A stretch of 64,000 nucleotides of DNA, from contig JANUWI010000001.1 of the NCBI GenBank assembly GCA_025504975.1, positions 3,658,001 to 3,722,000 of the forward strand. The letters are read 5' to 3'. The stretch's first letter is position 1; each line of letters opens with the position of its first letter. This DNA comes from Plenodomus lindquistii. Taxonomy: Eukaryota; Ascomycota; Dothideomycetes; Pleosporales; Leptosphaeriaceae. Made by a program: the position numbers and the translations under genes. Shown one piece after another: positions 9,901 through 20,982 of the stretch. Under the pieces are notes generated by a model. The model worked only from the letters and a program-made list of their open reading frames with translations, did no database searches and had not been told where the DNA came from.

Positions 9901-11962
9901 TCAGTCCAGACTCGTAAACTGCTGCAGAGTCTTCTCCAGTGGGGCCACTACACCCTCGAATACCGCACGCTGGAAGGCTTCGTTCTCTAAACTCGAGTCT
10001 GGGGTATTGAAATCGCACCGTACACAACGCCTCACCACATCGCGGTAGCGAGGACCACCCTGAAACTCGATCTGCTCTTCAATCATTCGGTCCACAGTAC
10101 ACCAGACGACGCCTGGTGTTCCCCGACAATCAAGATCTTGCGGCTGCTGCAGTTGTTCAATCGTCTTCCCATACAAAAGCTCGATGAGCAGAACGCCGAG
10201 CGTGAAGAGCGTTTGATTACGAACCATTCTTGAGGGTCCCTGCTGTGCCTGAGCGAGGCTGATGAAGTCGATGCTAGTTTCCGGTACACGAAGGGATGCT
10301 TGTAGACTTCTTTGGTGAAGACGCTCGTTCGCTGCACAAAGTAGATATCGTTGTCGCTCCAGGCTTCGTCCAGCCAGGGTGTCTTGTACAGCTGCAGAGC
10401 GCTTGACGCCAAATTGACTGCAATTCTGAGTTTATCTTGCTGGGTCAGAGATTGTCCACCATCGACTGTGCGGGTAAGCACCTCGCGCAGCGAAAATGCG
10501 GCCCATTGCTGCTGCGGGCATGAGTCTGAAGTTTTGCTGAGATAGATGTTGTATTTTCGTTTGAGGCTATCGACCAAGTAGCCCATGCAAAGATCTTGCT
10601 GGGACGGCGAGAGTGTGGCAAGAGCTTTGCAAAGATCCTGAATTTGTACAGATGCAGTTTCAGACGGTGGTGTGCTTTGTGATCCTCCACTAGGCCCAGC
10701 TGCTCCTTGGTTACTCGCCTGGCCGACAGTACTACTGAATTGCACGCGTCGTTTTGTTTTTGGGGTAGGAGCTGAATGGGTCGCTTTGTGGACGGCAGGC
10801 CTCTTGGGCATTTCTGCACTGCATCGGACTTCAGCCTCAGCCCAATCCCACGGTGCGACCTTCATTTCAGACTTGGCGGAAGTCGATCCAGATTGCGCAA
10901 CGAAGGTGAAGATGACACGGAAAGGAGTGTCAACCATAGGCTCATCCTCCTCCGCAGAGGTGATGTGACGGTCTTCTAGCTGTAGTTTGACGGCATGGCT
11001 ATCGCATGGGCAGCAAAGCCCGGAGCGTAATGTGTCGAACAGGCTCCGCGCGTGCTGTCGAATGAGATTGAACTTTGGGCATGACCGAGCGCCGCGCTGA
11101 GTTCTGAATGGTTCTAGCGCTAGGGACTGCTGTGTCAGGCGCGATAGTGCTGCATTGTAGTTCTGCAGCTGGCTGATCTGTTCGTCGTACTCGGCTTTCC
11201 CAATGCTGAACTTCCATCGGTTGTACTCTGACTTGAACAGGCTAGGGTTAGTCGATCGAGGCTGGTGGTGTGTTAGCAGTTGACGATGCCCTGAGCAGTG
11301 GGTGTCTGGTGAGTGTCGTGTTTCTTCGTCGGGTGAGGTAGGAAAGAGCGTTGAACGAGTCAAGACGCTAAGCCAACGTACCTTCCCATGCGCGTCCAAC
11401 CCAAGCTTCTGCATCATCACACTCAAAGCCGATTTCATTCCTTCTACGTTCTTCAAGTATACACCATACGCTCCACCAAGCCTCTTCATCAACTTTTGCT
11501 CGGTCTGGGGAGCCTGCTCAAGGTTCTCGCTCAGTCGGTTGACGAAATCGGCCTATTACACGTGCAAAGTTAGTTGTCTGTCCAAGAAGTGCGATGTAAA
11601 CGCTATCGCCGCAGAGAATAGGGTTCAAGAGCTTGGTTCGTGCTGGATTACAATTTATCATGCGTGCGGAGCGATGACATACCTGAGCAATGTCAGCACG
11701 ACGTTGCATTGCGACAAGAACACAAAGTAGTGAGACGGAAACGCACCATATCTCCCACTCCAACGATACCTGTAAGGAATAACTCAAAGGTGTTGAGAAA
11801 CATCGTCTTTTCAGTCTCGATGAGATTGATCATCGAATTGAGGCCTGACTGGAAGCGATAGAATCGCTTCGCAGTTTCAACTCCCTTCGCATAATGCTCC
11901 AGGGCTGAGATGACCAGTGGCAACGCACCAAGGACCACTCCTGCAATCTCGAGGCCGGACAT
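9901..11962 (-). CDS. DUF7580-family fungal protein (kinase-like C-terminus), four exons
   Basis: My exon model is 11962..11747, 11552..11382, 11231..10290 and 10248..9901. It is in phase throughout and gives 558 residues. The N-terminus MSGLEIAGVVLGALPLVISA is the hallmark start of a large ascomycete family whose C-terminal part is annotated as DUF7580. A helical region follows (MADFVNRLSEN, TEQKLMKRLGGAYGVYL, then a coiled EYDEQISQLQNYNAALSRLTQQ). The C-terminus has LFTLGVLLIELLYGKTIEQL and RYRDVVRRCVRCDF, which resembles the C-lobe of protein kinases (a helix like 'LGVLLIEL' and an RC-containing helix) but has no obvious ATP or catalytic loop motifs. Family members are often found near HET-type recognition genes, which I do not see here. 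The 41-nt last intron (10249-10289) and the 194-nt first intron are the least certain. Confidence 0.75.
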
Positions 11963-12326
11963 CTGCTGGATATACCGCTCAGTGGATCCACGCGCACAGC
12001 CTCTGCATACGAGAGTTGAGCAAATAGCCGTCTAAAGGGCATGTGTGTCGCTTGTCAGATTTGACGGAAGGCTGAGTGAGGTGTACTTCGTATCGCACGT
12101 GTTCATGCAGCCCGCTTCTGGGCATGCACCCCTCATCCTCATATTCAGCCCGACGAAAGCATCGAACAAAGCTCAGCGTCACAATCCCGGATTTCGATCA
12201 GACTGAATACACAGGGAAGACTTGCGACTTTCCTTACTCACCCTTTCTTCGATACGTGAACTTGTTCACTCGTCTCGCCGGCTGCAGCGCTGTTCATGAG
12301 CGCTGCAGCACTGCGCATCATCTGAC
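11963..12326. promoter_or_regulatory. Divergent promoter between DUF7580 gene and C2H2 gene
   Basis: These 364 bases separate two divergently transcribed start codons (11962 minus, 12327 plus). No further gene is supported. No strong motif stands out. Confidence 0.45.
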
Positions 12327-14438
12327 ATGGCCCTTGATCGACACGACGCTTCGCTGTCACTTGCAAGTACAGTAAGAGCATGTCTACAAAGCTTCGAGGA
12401 AGTTTCCGCGGCAATCACAGTCGCCGAACCTCATATCATAGCCAAGCTACCGCCAGTCTGCATCGAAGATGAAGCAGGCCGGTTCAGAATATGGTCTGGT
12501 AATTGTGGTGCTCATCGTACTGGGCGGGCGTCACTCGAGGACAAGTTGCGAGAGGCTTCGCATGTGCGGCAGCAGGTGCTTGGACTTCTTCACGGTCTTT
12601 CATCGACTTTGTCACAGATTTTTGCTTTGGCGACAGGTCAACAAGTTCCCTGGGAAGACGTGTCAGGCTCCGAATCCGATTCGGACGATGATGTACATCA
12701 CGAACAATTGCCCTCTACAGAGCTAGGACAATTAGCGACCGAGGTGACGGATATCAATACCTGTCTGATGCGACTATCCATGGTCATTGGAAACCCTGCT
12801 CCACACGACCAATTCAAGGAATCCCGTAATTTCGATCGAACCTATTTTGAACCGTTCGATATTGATCACGTACGTGGAAAATTTCCAGCATCAAGTGATT
12901 ATCTGGCACTCCGTCTGGGAAAGGCCAACTCCCGCCGGCGACAATATCTGAGCTATCGTGAAGCACATAGGAAAAGGCTTAATCGGGGCTTGGACCAAGA
13001 AGAGCCAGATGATACTGTTGAGGGGACAGTCGCATCTTCGATGAAGTCGAATTTCAAGCAACCAACAACATACATCGACTTGGAGGGCTTCGATGATGCG
13101 ATCAACGATACGCTCTCGCAAACCTCATACGCCTCATCCACGCACGATGCAGCAAGGTTGCAGCCTCCACCAAGACCAGAGAGTACCAAGCCTGACGACC
13201 CTGTGGAATGTCCACTATGCTTTCGATTCGTCACTGTTGAAACGGATAAGGCCTGGTACAAACATGTGTATCAAGATATACAGCCCTATGTGAGTTAAGC
13301 CATTTGAACCTACCAGTACGACGAACCTGACCTTCCGAAGATGTGTACCGCCCCCAATTGTACAACCGCCGACCAAACATACGAGTCACGACATGAGTGG
13401 TTTCAACACGAAACGCAATTCCATTGGAAGACCTGGAAATGTGCCGAAGGCTGTGATCAGTCTTTCGAGTCATCAGAAGCTCTATACACCCACGTTGAGC
13501 GCAAGCACCCAACTGTTGAGTTGAAGCCACAAATGGAACGATATCTCCGAATGTGCGAGAAACAAAAGCCCTTCACTGATGGGGCCGCATGCGCCTTGTG
13601 TGCCCGGGTTTTCGACAATGTGTCAAGATTCCGGTCTCATATGGGCAAGCACTTCGAGGAAATTGCCTTGTTTGCGTTGCCGTCTCACTTGCTTGCCGAT
13701 GATACAGAGAGTCTCACATCCGACAACAATGTACAAGATGATGAAAGTGTAGCGGCAGATGCTAGCAACATGAATGATGGGGAGACACAAAGAGCTGCAG
13801 ACATGGTGCCGCAAGCATCTCTCTTTCCTCCCCCCACCGTTCGTCCGGAAGCTTCTGAACAAAGTTCTGACAGCGATGACGACGCTACCTTCATTTATGA
13901 ACCAACAAGACGCAGGGTTCCGGAGTTCTTGAAGCATTTTTCAGATGCGAATGACCTAGACTCACCGCTGCCATCTCCATCGCCGCCGGCTCCGGCACCC
14001 GCTCCAGACCTAGCCATGCTCAAACCCCTCGGGAGTTCCCTGATCTCTCGACAAAAAGCCAAGATGGACAAAGACAAGGCTGTTAAAGACGCTGCTCAAG
14101 CCGCAGCTGATGCTAAGAAGAGAGGTGACGAGGACAAGCTTGCAAAGCTTGAAAAACTTATACTTGCCCAGAAAGATGAACAGCTTAAGCGAGAAGCTGC
14201 TAGTAATGCGGCTTACGCTGCAGAGAAAGCTGAAAAAGATAATTCGGTTGCTAAAATCGCTGCAGAGAAGAAAGCTGCTGCTGAAGCTGCAAAATTAGTA
14301 CTTAATACTGCGCAGATAGCACGTGAAAAGGCTGAGGAGAAGGCTGCTGCAGACGCTAAGGAGGCACAGAAGGCTTGGGACAAAGCAATTGCAGAAGCAA
14401 TGAAAGCTGCAGAGGAACTCGAGGTCTTAAAGGCATAG
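12327..14438 (+). CDS. acuF-type C2H2 protein with Ala/Lys/Glu-rich coiled-coil tail
   Basis: The exons are 12327..13289 and 13341..14438, giving 686 residues. The 51-nt intron starts GTGAGT and joins QPY to MCTAPNC, restoring the family pattern (…DL-PY-CT…C). Residues 1-130 contain the characteristic helical start (VRACLQSFEEVSAAI) and GRFRIWSGNCGAHRTG, as in fungal proteins labelled C2H2/'oxidoreductase acuF-like'. The middle has CPLCFRF, MCTAPNC…HEWFQHE, KCAEGCDQSF…YTHVERKH and CALCARVF…HMGKHFEE, so three to four atypical zinc fingers. The last ~130 residues are an uninterrupted highly charged helix built of AEK/AAA-type units, which predicts a long coiled coil. The role is unknown. Despite the common label there is no oxidoreductase domain. 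Confidence 0.78.
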
Positions 14439-15218
14439 AAGAACATCGAGAAAAAGGCTGCGCCGCATCAGCCTCAGCCTCGACAATCTCATCATACGCC
14501 AGCATGAGTAGTGTGAAACAAAAATCCAAAGACGAATTCTCACCTCCTCAATTTATCTCCAGGCAGTACACTTTTGCCTTCTCACGTTCGTTTCTAAGCA
14601 CATTACTTCTCTCCCTGCATCGCGGAGTACGTGAATTTATAAAGGGAACGCGGCTCTTTCGGTGGCTCTGTTCTATGGGCCCTGACTTCGTGAGAGATTA
14701 TGCCACAATGGGAAGCCTATAGTAATACACTATGGTATCATCGCATACATTAACAAGACCGTGTGGTATACAGCTCTGTGCTTTCGCAAACTTATCAGAT
14801 TGATTCAGGCTCCGAGGGGACGACTACCATGAATCTTGCGACGATGCAGATAGTCCTGCGGGGAGCTGTGCAGCTATACGGATATGGAATTGGAAATCGA
14901 AAGCGGAGGGGAAGCATCTCGAGATTGAGAGGGCATGCGAAGCGGTAAGGCTTGTTCATTCTTGTGTCGTTGTGTGCGATGATGGGTCATCCCAAAGAAG
15001 GGAAAGACGGCGCGATAGCCATTTCCGGGAGGGGATCCAGGATGAATGGTCGTCTGGTCACTTTAGGACATGATATAGACGCAAATTCAATCAGTCTGAG
15101 TCTTGGGTGAATCGCAATTGATTGTGTTCAACGATATGGCGTGGTGGTAAGCAAAGTGGCTTCGCACCATCGTGTGCTTTGTAGGATCCTTCTCTCAACG
15201 AGATGCTCCTTACCAGGC
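14439..15218. other. Intergenic with a relic of the downstream kinase gene
   Basis: This is the 3' region of the C2H2 gene and the convergent APH kinase gene. Apart from the gene relic at 14463-14538, no coding frame is supported. Confidence 0.5.
14463..14538 (-). pseudogene. Truncated duplicate of the 5' end of the APH-kinase gene
   Basis: On the minus strand, 14505 to 14463 reads MLAYDEIVEAEADA, nearly the same as the start of the intact kinase at 16550 (MTAYDELAEADADA). The similarity continues upstream of the ATG: both carry CATGAGTAGT followed by a related AACNAAAAATCC stretch on the plus strand (14504-14530 and 16548-16574). The match stops abruptly at about 14463, next to the 3' end of the C2H2 gene. 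Only about 14 codons plus promoter-proximal sequence remain, so this is a relic of a duplication or a rearrangement breakpoint, not a gene. Confidence 0.75.
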
Positions 15219-16550
15219 TCACAGCCCTCGCTCTTTACACTCTTTATCATATTCCTTGACATCTCTCATCTTCTTCTCCACAAACTCTTGCAGCGCCTTC
15301 TCTTGCTGTTCATCAAGCGCATCATCTCCTTCCGTATGAAGCACACCCCAGTAAATATCGTCGACATCCAAGCTCTTCCTAATCCCATAATCAAACCAAA
15401 ATTGTCCACTCGCCCAAGATTCCCGCATCCTTGTCGAAAGCTTAGGCTCAGTCGGTTCTAACCTCGCCTCCACGCGCTCAAGCGCCGCAAGAAACTGCTT
15501 CAGCTTGGGTTCGTAGTTGTCGATAAACTGTTGCATACTGTAGTGTTCGAGCCACATATCCGGCCCCTTGAGAATAAGCCACCATGGCGCATCGTACGAG
15601 AATTGCGCGGGCATGGCGTGTGTAAACTCCCAGTCGATGATGGCGTGGATCTTGTATGTTTCTGGATCTGCGAGCATGTTGGATGGCTGTAAGTCGTCGC
15701 AAAAGAGTTTAAAAGGGCCGTTATTGTATTTGCAGAACCTGGGAATCAGCTGTCGAAAGCGGTGACGTGCGATGTAGCGCCTTCGTGCATCCTCGGCGTT
15801 ACTAGCAAGGTTGCGTTGGACATTCAGATGTGTAAGGTTCTCGTCGGATTGGTATTCAAGGAACTCCTTTGTTGTCTTGAATGTTGAGGTAGGAAAGGTA
15901 TGGCAGGGATATTGTGATACTGTGACTGCCATTTCGTTCATGTTGTAGGTGAACGGCGCTTCCGTTGCCGACCAAAAATTTGTGGATGAGTCCTTTGAGA
16001 TAGCGCCAATCTCTCCAAAATCCACCTTGCTAATCTCAAGAACAAATTCTGCCAACTGCTCATAGACATAGTCGAGCTTGGAAGTATCAATGTCGTCTCG
16101 CATAAGGACTTCGTCTTCAATTGGCTGCTTGAGAAGAGTCGTGAGCGAGGTACCCTCGATGCGATCCATGATGATGAAGGGACCCAGGTTTTGCGGGCTG
16201 TCATTTGTGAGACCCCAACTCGTCACGCGGGGGACCGGGAGACGGGTCTTTTCCCTAAGGTACTCTAGTACCCGCACTTCGTGCTTTACTTTCTCCTCTC
16301 GACGAGAAGTAAGTGTATGCCCTGGTTTTGGAAATCGGATGATAGCTTTGGGACCTCCATCGTTGAACTTGACAGAAACGCAAAAGTTGAAGGATCCCTT
16401 CAAATATTCGTCGAACTCCCCTTCGTGCCTCCCTGGGCAGCGACTCGACACGAAAGCTACAATTGCTTCTTTGGCACCAAGCACGTTCATGAGCCATGCT
16501 TTGCACTCCGCATCAGCATCAGCCTCGGCAAGCTCGTCGTACGCCGTCAT
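15219..16550 (-). CDS. APH-type phosphotransferase / kinase-like protein
   Basis: This is an intronless 443-residue protein. The N-lobe has AIIRFPKPGHT…KVKHEVRVLEYLREKTRLPVP (the Lys/Glu-containing APH N-lobe) and GPFIIMDRIEG as the hinge. The catalytic loop reads LFCDDLQPSNMLADP, a variant of HGDxxxxN with the catalytic Asp and the Asn present but Cys-Asp in place of His-Gly. IHAIIDWEFTHAMP supplies the metal-binding Asp. This fits Pfam APH (aminoglycoside phosphotransferase/choline kinase-like), a large group in filamentous fungi that are not antibiotic resistance enzymes in general. The substrate is unknown. The start at 16550 is supported by the duplicated relic, which shows the same start and upstream bases. 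Confidence 0.85.
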   Translation of the reverse strand: MTAYDELAEADADAECKAWLMNVLGAKEAIVAFVSSRCPGRHEGEFDEYLKGSFNFCVSVKFNDGGPKAIIRFPKPGHTLTSRREEKVKHEVRVLEYLREKTRLPVPRVTSWGLTNDSPQNLGPFIIMDRIEGTSLTTLLKQPIEDEVLMRDDIDTSKLDYVYEQLAEFVLEISKVDFGEIGAISKDSSTNFWSATEAPFTYNMNEMAVTVSQYPCHTFPTSTFKTTKEFLEYQSDENLTHLNVQRNLASNAEDARRRYIARHRFRQLIPRFCKYNNGPFKLFCDDLQPSNMLADPETYKIHAIIDWEFTHAMPAQFSYDAPWWLILKGPDMWLEHYSMQQFIDNYEPKLKQFLAALERVEARLEPTEPKLSTRMRESWASGQFWFDYGIRKSLDVDDIYWGVLHTEGDDALDEQQEKALQEFVEKKMRDVKEYDKECKERGL

Positions 16551-17558
16551 GAGTAGTAGGCAACCAAAAATCCGAAAATTCGTAAATATTGAGATCTAGT
16601 ATAGGTGAGATTTTGGCAATAGAAGGCAGTATACAAAGGATGTTCGCTGTTCATTCAATCTGGCTGTGATGTAGTCAATGGCGCTTAACTTGATTGAGAC
16701 TAGTAGGTCTACACATGTAATTTCCAAGCAACAAGTATAGTGTAAAAAGTCTGTGCAGCTTGCGAAAGCTAAAGTGCAAGATACCACCATCTCTAGGCGC
16801 CGGTAATGGCACCTGTCTAGCTACGACAGATGTCATATTGCAATCGTCTGACACATGTGAAATGGCTCAGCTAGCGAGGCCAATCCTCTACACCCGTTCC
16901 CGTCAGCGTTTACTGCTGTTATCCGGGATGGTTCATATCCATTTGAATCTGGCTTCAAGACCCTGATCATCACTCCGTGCAAAATTTCGCAATCATTTCA
17001 GAGTAGCTTTGGCGACGGTGTAGCTATACCTAACTAGTTCACTGGGACCGCAGTTCCGGTATTACACTTTGTAATTACGTCTGAGGCCTACAAATGTCTC
17101 CTTGGTGTTACAGATCGTATAATGACATTGCCCGGTGACTACAAATGTTTATCTTGGTCACGGACGATCATTTACACCACCCCATAACAAAAACGCCAAC
17201 CTTTTGCAGATAGCTATGACAAGGCTGGTTGGCCCGATTAAGGGAGAGTATCCGCTGATATGCGATGATACATAATGGGAATGCTGCGTAGTTGGAAGAC
17301 CATGTACTTACAATACCTAAGCACTACTCTTCATAATGCACTAACGTACGCCAATGCCAACAATTTATACAAGTGTATACTTCAAAGTGTAGTTCGATCT
17401 TACTGTAGAATCTGCTCAGATCATGGTTGAATTTTCGCAATAGCTGTGCTCGCGCCGGTCACTGTCACTCATGTGGTCCGTGCGCTGTGGTATGTGAAAG
17501 GCAAATTTCATCATTATTCTACCACCACACCAGCAGTCAATTATCTAAATACCCAGAC
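16551..17558. other. Gene-free stretch, about 1 kb
   Basis: It begins with the promoter of the APH gene. The rest (16.8-17.5 kb) is somewhat AT-rich, has no frame longer than about 68 codons and no recognisable repeat boundaries. It could be a decayed element, but I see nothing diagnostic. Confidence 0.4.
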
Positions 17559-18418
17559 CTATTGACTTGATCCTCCAGAGATGGTAAGCACCTGTCCATT
17601 CACCCATCCACCGTCGTCGCTGGCCAGAAACGCTACCACGCGAGCCACATCCTCTGGTACCGCACACCGTCCCAACGGGCAGTGATTCGCCATCAGCGTC
17701 TCGATCTTCTCAGCAGGCCAGTCAGGGCTACCTCCTGGGATATAATGCCAAGCGTTCTTTGTCTGTTAGCATAACATTCCTGGTGTTGTGTTCATGACCA
17801 AGGACTTACCTGCGTGAACATGTCGCTCTTGATACCCCCAGGCGCAACACCATTGACTGTGATACCCCGCTTGCCAAAATCCGTAGCAAAAGCCTTGATG
17901 AAACCAATAACGGCCATCTTACTCGCGTTGTACAACGCGTGGTCCTTGACACCAAGCAAGCCCGCAGCAATAGACGACATGAGAATGATCCTCCCATTAT
18001 CCTCAATATACTTGTACGCCGTCTGCCCCACAAAGAACTGCGCCCTCGCATTCAAATTAAACACATGATCGTACTTCTCCTCTGTAATCTCCTCTGTGAC
18101 ATCCCAACTCTCGGTTCCAGAATTGCTCATCACAATGTCAATCTTGCCAAATGCCTGCTTGGCCTCTTCAAACAACCGCTTGATCTCAGACACTTTGCTG
18201 ACATCGGCACGAATGGCAACGGCTTTGGCGCCGTTGTTGAACCCTTCGATGATTTGGCAGACTTCGTTTGCGGGACCTTCGGAGGAGACGTAGTTTACGA
18301 TCACGGAGGCGCCGCGCTTACCGAGCTCGATAGCACAGCCGCGGCCGATACCGCGTCCGGCGCCGGTGATGAGGGCGACCTTGCCTTCGAGGGAGGCGGT
18401 GGGGACGTTGATGACCAT
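17559..18418 (-). CDS. Short-chain dehydrogenase, naphthol-reductase-like
   Basis: The exons are 18418..17810 and 17756..17559 (or 17762), with one intron of about 50 nt (GTAAGT, branch GCTAAC), giving about 268 residues. The Rossmann signature TGAGRGIGRG is at residues 17-26, the NADP-type segment VNYVSSEG follows, and the structural NSG motif is in MSNSGTE. The catalytic Ser, Tyr and Lys are in IILMSSIAAG and YNASK. VAPGGIKSDMF and NAWHYIPGG match the fungal tri-/tetrahydroxynaphthalene reductase group (melanin and polyketide ketoreductases). The upstream in-frame extension to 18574 is rejected because the family starts close to the Rossmann fold. No polyketide synthase is nearby, so a role in melanin is possible but unproven. 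A role on another polyketide-like or sugar substrate is equally possible. Confidence 0.85.
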
Positions 18419-19366
18419 TTTGAGGGGTGGTGGGTGTAGGTCGTCACGTGGGGTGGATCGGAATGGTCCTATTGGTTGGATTTGATATGGGAGATGCTGT
18501 GGGAAATTGACAGCAAGCAGGTGAGTTGTAATGATGTGAGATGTAATACGAACCGAAGGAAATGTTGTGGTCAAACTATATGTATGTAAATATGTTGGTT
18601 CATAGATATTGGAAAAAGCTACTCGCGGTAGACGGTGTCGGGTGGGGATCCGGACATGAAGAAGCCGAGAATGGGTTGACTACACGGTTGCGGCTCTACT
18701 CCATCGCGTCCGAAGTTACTGGTCGCATTCACTAAACAAATCTAAGACTTCCGGCCTCGTTTCAAAATGTCGTGCACCAAGACCGGCTATGATGCGGAGG
18801 TCGGAAGGAGAGGGGCCATAATGAATGCCGATTTGGTGTTGAGATAGAAATCGGAAACGCCATGGCAGAGCCGGCGAAATTCAAGCTCTTACATATGATT
18901 CTTGCGACTATCAATTTCTAAGAGTCTTGTCTTGATGACTGAATGTCTTATCTTGATGGATCTGCACCGAGTGCTTGTGTTGCGCGATGCAATGCAGGAA
19001 CCACGACGATCCGACCCATAATGCTGGCACGATCAATAATACTAGCCCACACAGGGCTCAAACGATTTTCGTGGCAACGATCGCCTTATGCACTATATGT
19101 CTAGCCAGCCGAAGAGCCTTTTCAATGGTCTACTATTCACTCGAGGATGTGAAGGAGTAGTGTCCAGATGAAGAAGGGCGCGCCACTTACTTTACTGGAG
19201 CCACGCGATGCGTTCCGTTCCGAACTATCGATAACGTTCTCGGAACAACGCAGCACGTCACGTCACTCCCAGATCGTCCCCCACCATTTCTTTGCTGCAT
19301 CGTCGACACCTCCAACATCAACAACACTCTAGACAACCTCACAGCCACACACTACACTCAGCAAAC
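18419..19366. promoter_or_regulatory. Divergent intergenic region, SDR and SurE genes
   Basis: These 948 bases lie between divergent start codons. No gene is supported. The part nearest 19367 is C/A-rich with repeated CAACA and CACAC words, typical of a fungal 5' leader. Confidence 0.4.
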
Positions 19367-20669
19367 ATGCATATCCTTGTACGTACCACACATCCTACCC
19401 AATGGCTGTTTCTGTGTCGTCTCCATAGAAAAAACTCCCTACCGCCACCACGACACCTGCACTACACCCTCACGATGTCCAACTCTCTGTGGACCTCTTC
19501 CTCTCCACATCCCCATTCCCATCCTTCCCTCTCTCCATATACTAACCACCCACCAGATAACAAACGACGACGGCCCGCCCTCGGACCAATCCTCACCCTA
19601 CATCCACTCTCTAGTCACGCACCTCCAATCCGCCGGCCACACCGTCTCCGTAATCCTCCCCCACACCCAACGCTCCTGGATCGGCAAAGCGCACCTCGTC
19701 GGAAAACCCATATCCCCAACCTACTACCGGCCACAGCCCCTGCAAACCACCCCAGAAGGCCGCTTAACAAACCACGGCTCCACACACAGCACCCCGCTCC
19801 CCGCCTCCAGCGACGAGGAAGAATGGATTCTAATAGATAGCACACCAGCCTCGTGCGTCCAAATTGGCCTCTTCCACTACTTCACCGACCGCGGTCCCAT
19901 CGACCTTGTCGTCTCGGGTCCAAACTACGGCCGCAATTCTACAGCTGTCTTCTCCCTGTCTTCCGGCACAATCGGCGGCGCAATGGAAGCGGCAGTGTGT
20001 GGCGCGCGGTCCATCGCACTATCCTACGCATTCTTCGATCGCAACCACGATGCGCAGATTATCAGCGATGCGAGCGCGCTCAGTGCAAGACTGATACAGT
20101 ATCTGTATGACCATTGGGATCAGAATACGCATCTTTACAGCGTCAATGTGCCGCTTGTCGAGGGCGTCCAGAGTAAAAAAATCTTGTACACGAATATGTT
20201 GCAGAATGCTTGGAAATCTGGATCGTGCTTTCAAGTCGTTGAGCCGGAACCTGAAACAGACACAAACAAGCAAAAAGATGAAGAAGCTGCAATCAGACGA
20301 CAAGAACAAAAAATTGCAAAATTGGAATCTCATGCCGTTTCGGGCGAGGTTTCTTCGAACCCTCCAAGCGGGCTTTCTACGCCCAAACTGCAACAAGCTA
20401 AGCAGCAGCAGCAGCAGCATGCGCGCTACACGCATAAAAGCTTCAAGTGGGCGCCACTGTTCAAAGACGTGTATGAGAGTGTCGAGGCGAGTGCGCCGGG
20501 GAATGACGGGTGGGCTGTTGCGCAGGGGTATACTAGTGTTACGCCGTTGAGGGCGAATTTCATGCATGTTGATGGTTTTAGTGGGGAGATTAGTTTGGGT
20601 GAGGAGAGTGGATTGGGCAAGGGGGAGATGACGGTTGAGGATGCGGAGAGGCAGAGTGATGATCGGTAG
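19367..20669 (+). CDS. SurE-like 5'/3'-nucleotidase / acid phosphatase
   Basis: The exons are 19367..19378 (only four codons, MHIL) and 19557..20669, with a 178-nt intron carrying TACTAAC 11 bases before the acceptor. The total is 374 residues. Splicing reconstitutes MHILITNDDGPPS, the SurE metal-binding start with Asn-Asp-Asp. Further SurE signatures are SGPNYGRNS and SGTIGGAMEAAVCGARSIALSY. The enzyme dephosphorylates nucleoside monophosphates or other small phosphates using a divalent metal. Fungal insertions are present, namely a charged Gln/Lys/Glu-rich loop around residues 235-300 with a short polyQ run. Without the small first exon the active site is lost, so automated models that begin inside exon 2 would be wrong. 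Confidence 0.86.
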
Positions 20670-20982
20670 TGGTAGGGTTAGTGGAGGTGCGCAGAATGTA
20701 GATGTTGCGTGGTTGAATGTTGATGTTGATGTTGATGTTGATGCAGAGAGAAAATGTCAGATTTGGGACATTGTAGGTACTGATTCATCTGATGTTGTAC
20801 AAATATATCAACGAGGCTCAGTTACAGAGCGCGAAACTCCCTTTTCCCCCCCTCCATTGGCATCTTCTGGACCTCAGTCCATTCATTACGTACCATATAG
20901 CGCCTGCAATGCATGCCCCCGCAACCCTAATCAAGATCAAATAACACCACTAATGCTCGCTCTCATCCCGTCTTCGCCCCAT
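20670..20982. other. Short convergent intergenic region with GTTGAT repeat
   Basis: This is the 3' region between SurE-like and PIF1-like genes. It carries about four GTTGAT units at 20716-20742. No gene is seen. Confidence 0.5.

Noticed and set aside
15219..16550. Antibiotic resistance (aminoglycoside phosphotransferase) gene
   Set aside because: The APH fold is widespread in fungal proteins of unknown substrate, the HGD motif is altered to CDD, and nothing points to drug resistance.
17559..18418. Melanin cluster call based on the naphthol-reductase-like SDR
   Set aside because: No polyketide synthase, scytalone dehydratase or melanin regulator is in the window. The SDR alone does not define the pathway.
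18419..18574. N-terminal extension of the SDR to the ATG at 18574
   Set aside because: The family's Rossmann fold starts close to the Met at 18418, and the extension is Pro/His/Thr-rich leader-like sequence.
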